Of a DNA stretch of 64,000 nt, positions 11,755 to 23,750 are shown piece after piece. This stretch comes from Rhinopomastus cyanomelas. Taxonomy: Eukaryota > Chordata > Aves > Bucerotiformes > Rhinopomastidae. The notes beneath the pieces were generated by a model. That model was not told where the DNA came from, searched no databases, and worked only from the letters and a program-made list of their open reading frames with translations. How positions within the stretch are numbered: the first letter of the stretch is position 1; each line of letters begins with the position of its first letter. A program made the translations under genes and the position numbers. The DNA is taken from positions 70,021 to 134,020 of the forward strand of contig VXBP01008525.1 in assembly GCA_013400115.1 (NCBI GenBank), in the 5' to 3' direction.

Positions 11755-12575
11755 GAATCATAGAATCAGAATCATTAAGGACTGTAAGGGACCTCGAAAG
11801 ATCATCCAGTCCAATCCCCCCGCAACAGCAGGATCACCTAGTCCAAATCACACAGGAACACATCCAGGTGGGCCTTGAACATCTCCAGTGATGGAGACTC
11901 CACAACCCCCCTGGGCAGCCTGTTCCAGTGCTCCGTCACCCTCACCGTGAAGAAGTTCCTTCTCAGGTTGATGTGGAACCTTCTATGTTCCAGCTTACAA
12001 CCATTGTCCCTCGTCCTATCACTGCATGACACTGAGAACAGCCCAGCTCCATCCTCCTGACACCCACCCCTCAAATATTTGTAGACATTCATGAGGTCAC
12101 CCCTCAGTCTTCTCCAAGCTAAAGAGACCCAGCTCCCTCAGCCCCTCCTCATAAGGGAGGTGCTCCACTTCCTTCATCATCTTCGTTGCCCTATGCTGGA
12201 CCCTCTTCAGAAGGTCCACATCCCTCTTGAACTGAGGAGCCCAGAACTGGACACAATACTCCAGNCCTGTAGCCAGTTCACCATCCACCTCACTACCTGA
12301 AAATCTAGACCACACTGCCTCAGTTTGGCTGCGAGGATGCTGTGAGAGACCGTGTCAAATGCCTTTCTTAAGTCAAGATAGACGACATCCACGGCTCTGC
12401 CATCATCCATCCACCTGGTTATGCCCTCATCAAAGGCTATCAGGTTGGTCAAGCATGACTTTCCCTTTTGTGAAGCCATGCTGACTGTCCCTAATGACCC
12501 TCCTGTCCTTGATGTGCCTGGAGACAGCCTCCAGAACAAATTGTTCCATCACCTTTCCTGGGATGTACCTTTGTA
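11755..12575 (-). mobile_element. CR1 LINE with internal single-N assembly junction
   Basis: Antisense copy: tail at 11755, ORF2 C-terminus (HINLRRNFFTVRVTEHWNRL) through about 12264. Then one N at 12265, after which the sequence jumps to the reverse-transcriptase palm region (GKSCLTNLI, VVYLDLRKAFDTVSH). Compared with the copy at 54870-56480, roughly 500 bases between these parts (including the YADD-like catalytic region) are absent. The N therefore marks a collapsed gap or a deletion. The 5' truncation is near 12575. Confidence 0.95.
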
Positions 12576-12721
12576 AGCTTGCGAAGTTTGATTAGGCCAA
12601 ATAACATTACCATGGAATTAAGCCAAGTTTTAAAGACAGATCAAAAAGTTATGGAGATTAAAAAATGCTTGAAAACTTGAATCTTGGCATATTCAACCAA
12701 AAAACCTCAATGTTTTTAAAT

Positions 12722-13019
12722 AGGTGAAAGGTGGGTGTCATGAGGATGGAGCCAGGCTCAGCTCAGTGTCATCTAGTGATAGGACAAGGGGCAGTGGGTG
12801 TAAGCATCACATCAATCTGAGAAGGGACTGGTGAGGCTGACAGGGCACTGGAGCGGGATGCGCAGGTGGGTTGAGGAGTCTCCTTCTCTGGAGAAGTTTC
12901 AAACCCGCCTGGACGTGTTCCTGTGTGGCGTAATCTAGGCGATCCTGCTCTGGGAGGGAGATTGGATGAGATGATCTTTTGAGGTCTCTTCCAATCCCTA
13001 ACGTTCTGTCATTCTATGA
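12722..13019 (+). mobile_element. CR1 LINE, 5'-truncated, diverged
   Basis: Sense copy from 'aggtgaaaggtgggtgtcat' to 'gttctgtcattctatga'. Part of the RRNFFTVRV coding stretch is deleted near 12805-12840. Confidence 0.9.
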
Positions 13020-14127
13020 AATAAATAAATGGTGCCTGTAACACTTAGAACTGATTGTCATGGGTGAAAAATAAAAAAAGAGAAAAATAGAGACAGTGGG
13101 ACTGATGACTGTCTGACAGCAGAAGTTGCTCAGCAAGTCACCAGCAAGTGATTTATGCGAGTTTTGAGCTCAAAAGATATTTACAGGCACTTTAGAAGGG
13201 AAGATATTTTTTCTCCATAATAAGTATGATATGGATTGTGACAGCGAAGACTTTCTAGTCCCTTCTTCCATCTGCGTTCTGCATCCATCTGTTATACTAT
13301 ATCCCTGTTTAGATGGGAAATGTTCTGGATTTGTGTCATTGTTTGTATTTACAAACCAAACAGCTGAATATTCTTCTGATATAATCACTTGGCAAGGGGA
13401 CCCCTGCTGCAAGTCAGAGTCCAGTTTTGTTATTTGAGTTGCTGAATTCTGGTGTCTAATGCTTAGCACGTTACAGCTAAGAAAAAAAACCAAAGCCCGC
13501 AGCTGGTCTCTACAGTCCTTAGGACACATCAGTTCTGAATAATAAGAGATCATCCAAAGGATGGCAGGAAGCAACCAGCATTTATTTGAACAGAATGGTA
13601 ATACCTCCTAAAATACAAAACTCAGACTAATCAGTAAGTAGGGTTTTTTTTTCCCTCCAAGTATCTAATTGTTACTGTACATGCAAGTTCTACAGCTGTT
13701 GCTGCTACAAAGTGGAGAGGCATGGGGGGGGGAGGGAATCCTTTATCAGCTCCCACTTCAATTTTGTAAACTCAATACCATCTTGAATATTATCAGAGTG
13801 ATCAGATAAGGACAATGTTTTTACTTCTCTGAGGGAGGTTCCTTTCCCCACATACGTAAGGATTTTTTACTAAAATTACACTGACGTTTTGGATTTAAGA
13901 ATACTGTGGCAGTGCAACTGCTAATTTATCCAGTCAACTGTGCGAAAGCAATTTCTACATAAGAATTACTCCTTTTTCCTAGAGATAAGTACTTAATACA
14001 ATATATACTTTATCTAATTATGACTCATGAACAGGTTCAGAATGTAAATAAACACATTAGGGAATTAAAAGATATCTCAGAAGTGTTCTTACTGTATGTG
14101 TAAGAAGGGTGTGGTTGCTTCAGTGGA
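13020..14127. other. Unique sequence
   Basis: An open frame of 134 codons on the minus strand (13170-13574) has no recognisable family. A G-rich run lies at 13722-13735. No gene is called. Confidence 0.5.
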
Positions 14128-14575
14128 ATCATAGGCATGTCACAGTTGGAAAACCTTCTAAGGTTATCAAGTCAAACCATTAAGCTAACTCTACCAAGCC
14201 TACCACTAAAAGGTACCTAAGCATCATACCCGCATGTCTTTTAAACATGTCCAGGGATGGCAATTTAACCACCTCCTTGCGTGAACACCTGCCTGATGAC
14301 CCTTTTAGTGAAGAAATTTTTCCTAATGTTTTTCCTGTGGCCCCTTCTAACCCAGACTGACTGTATGACTTGGTCTTGGTGATCCTGCTGTGGCAGGGGG
14401 CTTGGACTAGATGATCTTTCAAGGTCCCTTCCAATCCCTAATGATTCTATGATTCTATGGTTTAACCTAAACTTGCCCTGGTGCAACTTGAGGCCATTTC
14501 TTCTCATCCTATCACGTGTTACTTGTGAGAAGAGACTAACGCCCTCCTTTCAGGTAGTTGCAGAGCTGCAGAAGC
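14128..14575 (-). mobile_element. Older CR1 LINE, split by a younger CR1 tail
   Basis: The antisense older element reads 'agtgaagaaatttttcctaat' up to about 14335, is interrupted, and resumes at about 14459 with 'aacctaaacttgccctggtgc', 'acttgaggccatttcttctc' and 'ctcctttcaggtagttg'. The same wording occurs at 22240-22390 without interruption, which confirms that one element was split. Confidence 0.88.
14336..14458 (+). mobile_element. Young compound CR1 tail inserted in an older CR1
   Basis: Begins 'cctgtggccccttctaaccc', 'agactgactgtatgacttgg', then the standard young CR1 3' end to 'gattctatgattctatgg'. The orientation is opposite to the host CR1. The leading part belongs to a different CR1 subfamily end (see 6164-6298 and 49090-49360). 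Confidence 0.88.
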
Positions 14576-17500
14576 CCATGTGGTTATTACATACACATAT
14601 GTATGTAATATTTGTTAATTTCTGGTTTCCAGTATCTGAACGTCCAACTAGAAAGACTATAGCCTGGTAGTAGTAGATATGAGGAGCTTCCTTATACAGC
14701 TAGGCCAGTATTTTTTCACCGTGGTGAAAAAAAGATGCTCCCTGGCTATGTTAAAATAGTCAGTGGAGATTTTACCCTTGCATTCGCTGGTTTTCTTTTC
14801 TGTGTGCCAGGACAAGAGACTCATGTTGCCACACATGGAGCCAGACTGAGAACTGATCTGACTAGAAGTTTTGTATGGGGAAAACAAAGGAAAAAGAAAT
14901 GGGGTGATCATTTTCAGTGGACCGCATTTGCAATTTTCATTGTATGACCACAGAAACAGCTCTGCTTTTGTAATGCAATAAAATAGTGGCGCAGCACTAC
15001 GTATGGGTTAGTTGATCATTGAGTAGATCAACAGCAAGGAAAGCTAAACCTGGCACTGCTTCTGAAGTAATGCGTGTCAGATCCTGCCCTCACTTCTGTT
15101 ATTGTGGGAGAGATTTTGTTTTCCTTCGTAACTGTGATGAGCTGTGGAAATGTCCCATAAAGCAGGAGTTAAAATGTAGGCTGAGCAGAACAAAGACCAC
15201 CTAATGCTAAAGCTAGGAGACCAAAAAGAGACTGCATCAAAACAGTCTGTGGCATCACTACCTTACACGAAGAAGCAGCTCCTCAAAAGAAGTAGTTACT
15301 TCTCTGCTGGTCCTGTAGTCAAATGGACTACAGGACAACTATGATATATGGATGCTGAAAAAAAATCAACTTGAAAAGAAACTGTAACTTCAGGGAAAAG
15401 TAAAAGATGTAAAATGTATGTTATATATGTTATATACACACATATATAGTACATATCATATACTTGTAATCTATTTTTTAGAGCTTCCCTTCATAATCAG
15501 AGCACATAAAAAAATGTGTCTTATGAAGAAGGGGGACGAAATGGCAAGAGATTTGGTATTTTAAAATAACGAGTCCAGGTTCTGTTTCTGTAATAACAAA
15601 TAGCACTGATAGTGCTAGAATGGCTAGAAAGAGTTAAACTCGTTTTTTAGCACAGGAAACGTGCAGCCTTGGGGATGCTGGTCCACCTTGTGTTCTGTTC
15701 CAACAATCTTGGTGATAATACTGTACCTTGGACTTCGTCACATACTAACCGCCAGAGGTGATGTGTCTGCTGGCCATTGCTGAAACTGGACTAATAAAAA
15801 GCAGTCAATTATTTGCTCCACAGCTTTTGCTTGTTCTGACAGTAAGTGTTTCATAACCACTGCCATATTGCAGTATGTTTGGTTTTTTGTTCTACAAATG
15901 GAAATTCTAATTCTTGTGGTACTTCATTCTGGTCTTTCCCACACTTCTCATTTCTTTCTTCCTTTATTTTGTTTTGCTTGCATGCATCTTAGTAATTTCG
16001 ATGCCTCTGATAGTGTTTACTTTCCTAGCTGATGGGTAAAACTCTATGTCTTTAAGATGCACACTGACAAATGTGGATGGGCTTGGTGACCGTGCCTGAA
16101 GTTTCAAATAGCAACATGCAAATCTTAGTTCTCCTACAAGACAGAATATAGTTATGTGATTTTGGAACATGTCTGTTTGAGCCTCAGCGGCATACTGGAG
16201 TCGTCTTTTAATAACTTAGTGTAGGAGAACTACACTACCCCAACCGTCTGCTTTATGCTGAACTTTCTGAAGCAGCCAATTTTGTCTTTCCAAAACGTGG
16301 CTGCTGCACATGCTGGGTGCTGATTGCAAGCATTACTTTGGGAGAATAATTTCTCAATATTTAAGAAAATTACTCAACTTTTAAAGGCGTTCTTCTGTGC
16401 TTTTATATTCCTGCTGGCTTCAACGCACCAGGAGGTAGCTGACAAATAGCATCATTCCAATTCATGGCTGCCTTTGCTGCTGCATTGTATTTATCAAACA
16501 AATTGGGAGGAAGATGAGGAAGACGGAAAGAAATCAACAATTCTCAGCTTGTCAAGAAGCAAAAAATGTAGCTTGGCAACAAAAAGAAAACCTGTACTTT
16601 AGAGCAACCGGGCTGCTTATTCTGTGTAATAAGATGGGAGCAGTGTTTGAGAAGGACCTGAAACAAAGGTTAATAACAGCCTAATATCCTGCTTTACCCA
16701 GAATTGATGAAGAACAGAATACAGGTAGGAGCCCTAGAAGGAAGCATAACCAGGATATCTGCTATCAGGCGTTTTTTCTCACCTTTTGTGTTAGTAGGCA
16801 TATGATATGGAAGTTCTTAAGAGTTGTGCTAAATAGCCAGTGCTAGAGGTCTTGAAGATCTAGTGGCTTTATGTGCAAACAACCTGAACTCACCTTGTGT
16901 TCCTGAGTACCTGCTGCTATGCCAGATTAAATCCTGTTTAAGCCTGATCTTCTTTCTTCACTTCTATTCTTTATAATACGTAGTGGATCACCATAAGCTC
17001 TACTCTCTAACAAGAGCACAGAAGGAAAGACCTATTTCACTTGAGTAATATGATTTTAACTATTATAAATTAAACAATTGGCAGCTTCCAAAATACTTGG
17101 TTTTCTCTAGTCATGCTCCTCTGTTCTTTTTCTCATTAAATTCTCATTAAACACAGCAAAGCAGTCTTGCTCAAATTCCCTTTTATTTCTAAATTAACCC
17201 TTCTGCCTGTCAAGCACAGGCCACAGTGCTAGTTAGGATCCTAAAACTGCCACTATACTTAATGCAAAAACATTACCCCCATTAGCTGCCAGAAAGCAAT
17301 TAAAATATTTTCAGCGAGGCGAGGTTTGTGCAGAGAGTTAATACATTTTCTCAGACCACTTGCCATAGCTGCAGAATAATTTTACTAATGTTCGAATGTA
17401 CTCTTCAGAGTCCTGGTATTGAAGAAGAAAAAAAAGTGGGAAATAAAAATACTGTTTGGAAAAGTCAAAGTATGTTTAAATGACCAGAAAAATATGAGTA

Positions 17501-18930
17501 CACACAAAGAATCAGCAGAGAAATATTCTAAAAATAATGCTGTTGTAACTCTTGCCTCCTGTTTTGTCCCAGTATCTCTCTGATTCTGCCTTTCATACTA
17601 GAGATGGTCATTTACAGTTTTCATACAACACCAGTGACACAATTTGCTCAGGGGTCAAGAAATCATGCTCTGGATTGTAGTCCGATCTTTCATGGTTTGT
17701 AAAAATCTTTTTAATTGAGCTGTGCTTCAGTGGTTGATGCATTTATCCTTCCCTTCACAGCGGCGGCTGCTGCTGTAACATATGGCTTGCCTGCCTGCCT
17801 TTTGCTATACGTATTTGCTTTCTGATTGCCCCGAAGATTTCAGAATAAATTCAGTACTGCCTGGCAAATCGCTCCCTTATCCCCACATGACAAATCTTGC
17901 CAGTTATAGTTCCCTTGCATATATGTGTTATGTCCTGACGGAGCAGGAAATGCTTGTAGTACAATGGAAATAAGCCACATGCGTGAGGTTCTCTATTGCT
18001 TTTCTCTTACCTTCTCTGTAGCTGATACGTTTATAGAAATCTTGCAGAGGTATTTCTTCCTCTAGCTAGTAATTCCCTAAAGTAATTTCTCTGGCTAACA
18101 GTTCTTCTAGCTAGTATTCACCAAACAATTTTACCAATACTTTTTTTTTTTGTTTCTGTTGCCTGATTTTCCTTGGAGATCTGCTCCTGAACATTTCCGT
18201 ATGGCGTCAGCACAGACGCTGGATTTCTTTTGCTGCTTTTCACATTTGCCATTGTGCTTCTCAACGCTGACAGCTTCTCGGTGCTGATGGATTGGCAAGA
18301 GTGTACATGTTCCTTCATCCTTACAGGTGAGGGAAGGATAGAGCTACAACCATTTACAGGGTTTATTTTTGCTTTGTTTTGAGATTTCTGTCATTTTTCA
18401 GCAGCTTCACGTAAGTTTTCTTCCCAAGATTACATCTAAGTGATAAAGGAAAAGTATATGGAAATCAAAGTTACTGTGGTGTATTAAATCTGTAACAGAA
18501 CTGTTTGGAAACAAAATTATTAACTATGTCCACTGAGCTTTAAAGCTTGATGGGTTTTGGGATTTTTGTGGTTTGTTTTAAAATTTGACTCCTCAATGAC
18601 GTCAACTAAACCATAAGGAAACTCAGAAAAATGGACCAAGGAGACAGTTGAACATAACATAATAAGTTCACATAGTAAGTGTTTTATCCTCTAAGCAATA
18701 CTTTATCAACTGATAACAGAAAAAAACTCATTCCTTGAATTTGACAGGAATATCTTTTAAGAGCCACCTTCTCCCTCGCGGCACAGTCACACCTCAGGCA
18801 TATTCACGCTCACAAATTGCATATGCTGAGATCTGCAGGCCACTAGAAATAGATGTGCCAGACTGGCAAGGCAGAATTCCTGTACAGTAGCAACTATTTG
18901 GTGTAGGGTAATGTTATACAATACCACACA

Positions 18931-18960
18931 TATTGTGATATGTTATACAATATCACAATA
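18931..18960. repeat. Perfect short hairpin
   Basis: Arms TATTGTGATAT (18931-18941) and ATATCACAATA (18950-18960) are exact reverse complements around an 8-base loop. A copy of the loop sequence (gttataca) also lies just upstream at 18913-18920. Confidence 0.85.
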
Positions 18961-19088
18961 ATTGACAATTAGACAACATTTATCCTTCTGTATTTTAACT
19001 GCTGAGCCCTCTCCTTTTTCTTCTGTAAAGCTTAATGAACACATAAAAAGCCATCAATTTAAGGTAGACCTCCTTGAAATACAATATC

Positions 19089-19162
19089 TGGTTGTATTTC
19101 TGTCACTGAAGTCACTATATGTTTATTACACTATTTGGTTGTATTTCTATCACTGAAGTCAC
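19089..19162 (+). repeat. Short direct duplication, offset 47
   Basis: 'tggttgtatttctgtcactg' followed by 'aagtcac' at 19089 recurs at 19136 with one change. Confidence 0.85.
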
Positions 19163-22007
19163 ATCTTGCCCTAAGTTAGAAAATCAACAAAGCAATGGAG
19201 ATTAGAGAAAGAAAAGAGAGCAGAAACTTTAGGGGAGGAATGCAAAAAAAGAAAATACTGAGTTGCTACTGAGTCAAGCAGGTTCAGGAAGCACAGAAAC
19301 TCAGCTGTAAAACTGTTAGAACAATGTATCACCAGAGAATCGTGTTTTGGACTAGGCAAACCTGCTCTCTCATGGTTCTCAGGCAAGTTTTGGAAGTGGG
19401 CATAAGTTTCAATGTGTTTCAAGCAGGGAATACCCCGTTTTGGGAGCTGAGGGAGTCTAAAGGCATGAATCCAGATAGTGCTAAGCTGTTTCATCTTTAT
19501 GCCAGAGACTGGTTCTGGATAAGCTTAAACAAATGTGCTAGCACACACGTAGTTTTACAGGGCTGCTTCCAACTGGTAAAAATGAGAAAAAATAAAGGAG
19601 AAAAAGACCATTATCACTTTTTAGTGCTAGAATTGGCAAGACAGGCGAACATTACCTCTTGAAGTTAGATCTTCAAATAGTGACTAAGGTTTACTCAAAT
19701 CTGGGAGAAGTCCTTATATTTCATAAAGCCAGAGTAGTAGATGATTGCCCTAACAATACTGATAGATACTTGATAACAGCAACACAAAAAGAGACTTTGA
19801 AGCCTATATTTAACCTTTCTTCTGAAAGACCAGAACATAAATTAAGTATTCAGAATGGCGTGTGCCATTAGTTGTTCTGTGCTGCATGACTGACAAGAAT
19901 CCTGGGGACAAAAGTGAAATCCAATGGCTGTAAGATCTTGGTGTACGTTGTCACTACAATAGTGAGAAAATGAGGCAATGCCATTGAGACTACTTCAATA
20001 CAATATGGAGAATATGGCAACTGTCCAGTTACTGAAATGCAGGATACCCTAATATCTAGCCTTACATTCCATCAAGCAAAAACCATACTTGTACAGATAG
20101 AAATCTCACACTTTGGTGTTCCTGGATGTTTTTACATGTACTATAACTTTCTGTATAATAGATTTAAAACAGTGTTGGGATGGCTTAAAATATTCCCCAA
20201 ATACAGTTATGAACCACAAATGCAGGGAAAGCAGTGTTTTAGCTATAAAGCATAGCTTTTTCCTCAAAAAAACCTCTGAGACTTCATAGTGAAGTTGAAG
20301 AGTGAGAGAAACAGAGCCTTTCCATTGCAGTTTTTTCACTGCAGAGAGTTTTTTGTGCTTTAAAGCAGAAATACTAAGGATGAATGCTGGTATATGTGTG
20401 AAAGTACCTACAGAATCACCTCATACATTGTCTAAAGCAATAAACCAAACAGAAGTTATTTCCCCATTAATTTTTACTCTGGATAATTCTGCAAAGTATT
20501 ATGAAGTGGATATAAAATGTTGCCTATATAGTCAGTTGCCTACAGACTTCAGCATGCCTACAGACTAACAGGTGGAAGAACACCGAGTCTTCTTGTCACA
20601 AACAAAACAGTCGTGTGCTATGTGCTTTCTGTGGCATAGAATCACGTCAGTTGTTAGCTGATATCTAGCATTAGCGTGAGGTGGGTTGGCCATCCATGGT
20701 CAGGCATGTTACACTTCTCGCTATTCTCTTGGACATGCAGCTCCTCAGCAGAATCCACAAGTGGTATGATGGTAAGGAAGCATCTGCAGGTTCATTGTCA
20801 GTTTTGAAGCACCTATACAAGGGTACAGTTTTTTCATGATTTTAACTTTGCTCCGCAGTTTATTTGACTTTCTGAGGAGTTATTCACTACAGAAGTTCAA
20901 TTCCATCTTGGGACTGCTCTTGTGGATCAAGGTCCACTAAGCTCAGGTATGTCAAATCCCACCCAAGACCTTCCACCATGTGAATGTGATAAAGGCAGTA
21001 GCTCAGGCTTAAGTACTCAGTTGTTTGAAATCAGAGCAGATGGTGTTGCCAATGGGAGGTTCCCTTTAAATTTTTCTGTAGCGCTGTGGAGAAAAGGTGC
21101 TGTAGTGGGGATGAATGTGCCTACAACCCTGTTTTTGTTTGTAGCTACCTACAACTTTGTTGTAGAAAAGTAAGGAAGATCTCAATTTCTTGCAGCTGGA
21201 GAGTTGAGACACCACTTGCCTTCAGAGGAGGTGCCTCTTATTGGTGGTGGTAAGTACAAGTATTAGTATCTAGATTTACTTTTCAGAAACAAGGTAGATG
21301 TTTGCAAAGCTAAGCTTTACTGAAAAGTCAGTTGGACTTAGATTTGAGTTGGACTTACACTGATGTAAAAACAAATCAGCATCTAAGGGCTCACTAGTCA
21401 GAGTTCATTTAGCAGTGGCTCTAGTAGTATCACATGTACAAGAGTGGTAGCAATAATACTCTGTTTCCAGAAAACAGATGCAACTAGTTAACTAAAGGAC
21501 CACTGGTCTTAAAATATTAAACCTTATTCAAGATATTTTAAATTATATTTCTTAGATACTGTTAAGGGCCACCAGAGTCTGAATTTTTTTTTTAGGTCTC
21601 TCTTTTAGTTTGTGTAAAAGCCTATTAATAGACCTATTTTGAGATGTGGCACCTTCTGTAAGATGGGTATTTTTACTGTTAAATAATTTTGCTATTTTTG
21701 CTCTATTTGCAACAATGAAATTAACAGTATGTGCCAGGGTAGCTGTATTTATGTCCTGAAGAGATTCGCAGTACATACCCATAAGAATATAATACATAAT
21801 AAACTACTTAAATTATGCAATTTTAAATGTTTTTGTTTTTGTATGATACATACTATAGTCATTATAATATATTTTTGTGTTTCTTTACATAGATGTTACA
21901 TTTTTCATCCTCTGTGTAGCTAATGATTTTAAAGAAGACGGACTTCTTGCTTGTTCATGGGGAAAGTAATGAAGGAAATGAACATGTGGTGAAAACTATT
22001 TTCTCAT

Positions 22008-22408
22008 AGAATAGAATCATCGAATCATTAAAGTTTCAAGAGACCTCCAAGATCATCCAGTCCAACTATCAGTCCAAGACCACCATGCGCACTAAACCTT
22101 GTTTTCAAGTGCCAGATCTACATGGCTTTTTAACATCTACAGCATGTTCAAAACACCTTCAAAAACAGAGTGGTTTTGAATACCTTCACGGTTGGCGACT
22201 CTGCTTCCTCCCCGGGCAGCCTGTTCCAATAACTGACCACTCTTTCAGTGAAGAAATTTTTCCTGATGTCCAAACTAAGCCTACCCTGGCACAACTTGAG
22301 GCCGTTTCCTCTTATCCTATAGCTAGTGTCTTGGGAGAAGAGACCAAACTCCACCTCTTCCCACTTCTCTACAATCTCCTTTCAGGTACTTGAACAGAGC
22401 AATACGGC
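22008..22408 (-). mobile_element. Older CR1 LINE 3' fragment
   Basis: The antisense element has the tail 'atagaatcatcgaatcattaa' and 'ggcagcctgttccaataact', with 'gtgaagaaatttttcctgatg' and 'acttgaggccgtttcctc' in the body. It is the same subfamily as 14128-14575. Confidence 0.88.
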
Positions 22409-22409
22409 C

Positions 22410-22990
22410 TAACCTCATCAGCAGATTAGCCAATAAACAAGGATATTAACGGACTCCTTTTTTCTTCTGAATCCAGTCTCAAGGTCGTGTACTTTCAAGC
22501 AACTTCCTTTAATCTATTAATGAAATCTATTGGTGATTCCTTCTGCTGGTGGACTTCTACTGTTCTAGTCAGAAAAGCTGAAACTATTTGAGCTGCTATG
22601 TGTGTCCTAGTTGCTCTGCGTAGTCTCTCTTTCTCTCTCTTCGTATTATCAAAAATAGCCTGCAAAATCACATGGCAGTCTTGCCAGTCTGGATCTTGCG
22701 TGTTTAACAATTTCTAAAGTATGAGCTACTTGTTTGGGATTATCTCTGTAATGTCCAGCAGTTGTCTTCCATTTATTTAAGTCTGCTATTGTAATTGGGT
22801 ATCTTTACAATTACTGGTCCCTCATCTTCAGTGGGGCTCCTATCACCATTTGTGTTCCCTGCCTGCTGCGAGTTCTATCTGCCACTTGGGTTATCCCTCT
22901 CCCTTACTTTTAGTCCTTAGCTTCTCTTGCCCTGTTTTCTCCTTCTGAATCTCCAGAATCCCCAGGCCCCTCCCCACTTATCTTTGCTTG
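22410..22990 (-). pseudogene. Endogenous retrovirus gag fragment (capsid region), decayed
   Basis: On the minus strand, two adjacent frames (about 22715-22800 and 22495-22710) resemble the gammaretrovirus-like capsid. One has the Asp-Leu-Asn-x-Trp-Lys type start followed by a Tyr-Arg-Asp stretch; the other an Asp-Pro-Asp-Trp-Gln-Asp motif followed by a charged segment rich in Glu, Lys and Arg. They are separated by a frameshift near 22715, so the gene is broken. No LTR, protease, pol or env was recognised next to it. CR1 fragments abut both ends, so this is a leftover segment of an old provirus. Confidence 0.65.
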
Positions 22991-22994
22991 CTCG

Positions 22995-23750
22995 CATGAT
23001 GTCCAGTCTAAATCTTCAGTGGCACAACTTGAGGCCGCTTGGCCCAGAGAAGTGGGTGAAGAGACATAGGGATGCTAAGCAGGGTTGGGCCTGGTTTGTA
23101 CTTGGATGGGAGACAGTTTGGGTACATTGGGTGCTGTAGGCTTACCCTGCTCCAGCAGTGAGGGTTGGACTTAGATGATCTTTCAAGGTCCCTTCTAACC
23201 CGTAACATTCTGTGATTCTGTCGTTTCCTCTGTTCTACTGCTAGTGACAGACCTCCCACCTCTCTATAACCTCCTTTCAGGTAGTTGTAAAGAACAATAA
23301 GGTCTCCCCTCAATCTCCTCTTATTCAGGCTAAACAACTGCTAGTTCCCTCAGCTGCTCTTCATAAGACTTGCCTTTGAGGCCTTTCACCAGCTTTGTTG
23401 CCTTTCTTTGGACATGCTCCAACATCTCACTCTCGTCCTGAGGTGCCCAAAACCGAACACATTACTCAGGATGAAACCTCACTAGTTCTGAGTACAGGGG
23501 ATTACCCCTCTAGTCCTGCTGGCCATTTCTAATGCAGGCCAGGATGGTGCTGATCTTCTTCACCACCTGGGCACACTGCTGGCTTGTGTTCAGACATATG
23601 TCAATCAGCACTCCCTGGTCCTTTTCCACAGAGCAATTCTCCAGACACTCTTCCCCAAGCCTATGTTGCACGGGGTTGTTGTGACCAAAATATATGACAC
23701 GTGGTCCTGTTAAACCTCATACAAGTGACCTTGGCCTGTTGACACGGCCC
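22995..23750 (-). mobile_element. Older CR1 LINE fragment, split by a SINE
   Basis: The antisense body runs from 'gatgtccagtctaaatcttc' through 'ggcacaacttgaggccg'. It is interrupted at 23041-23222 and resumes with 'tttcctctgttctactgct', 'aacctcctttcaggtagttg' and 'caatctcctcttattcaggc', then on to the 'gcacggggttgttgtgacc' region and 'ttgacacggcc' near 23750. Confidence 0.88.
23041..23222 (+). mobile_element. 5S rRNA-headed SINE with CR1-like tail
   Basis: Bases 23072-23143 align without gaps to the 3' part of vertebrate 5S rRNA from the box A region to the 3' end (about 62 of 72 identical to the 5S sequence I recall), including 'gctaagcaggg', 'acttggatgggagac' and 'gggtgctgtaggctt'. Straight after come 'accctgctccagcag' and a CR1-type 3' end finishing 'cattctgtgattctg'. 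The 31 bases before the 5S part are not recognisable. The internal pol III elements of 5S (A box, intermediate, C box) lie in the retained half. It is inserted in an antisense CR1. Confidence 0.8.

Larger units (their letters stand above)
14576..22007. other. Long repeat-poor unique stretch
   Basis: About 7.4 kb with almost no CR1. All open frames are short and lack family signatures. It includes an AT/TA dinucleotide-rich patch at 15415-15470, an 11-base perfect hairpin at 18931-18960 and a duplicated 27-base segment at 19089-19162. No gene is called; conserved non-coding elements cannot be judged without alignment. Confidence 0.55.

Noticed and set aside
13170..13574. 134-codon ORF as a gene
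   Set aside because: No recognised domain, not splice-bounded, overlapped by another open frame; probably chance.
23072..23143. Functional 5S rRNA gene
   Set aside because: The 5' half of 5S is missing, about 10 of 72 positions differ, and it is fused to a CR1-like tail.
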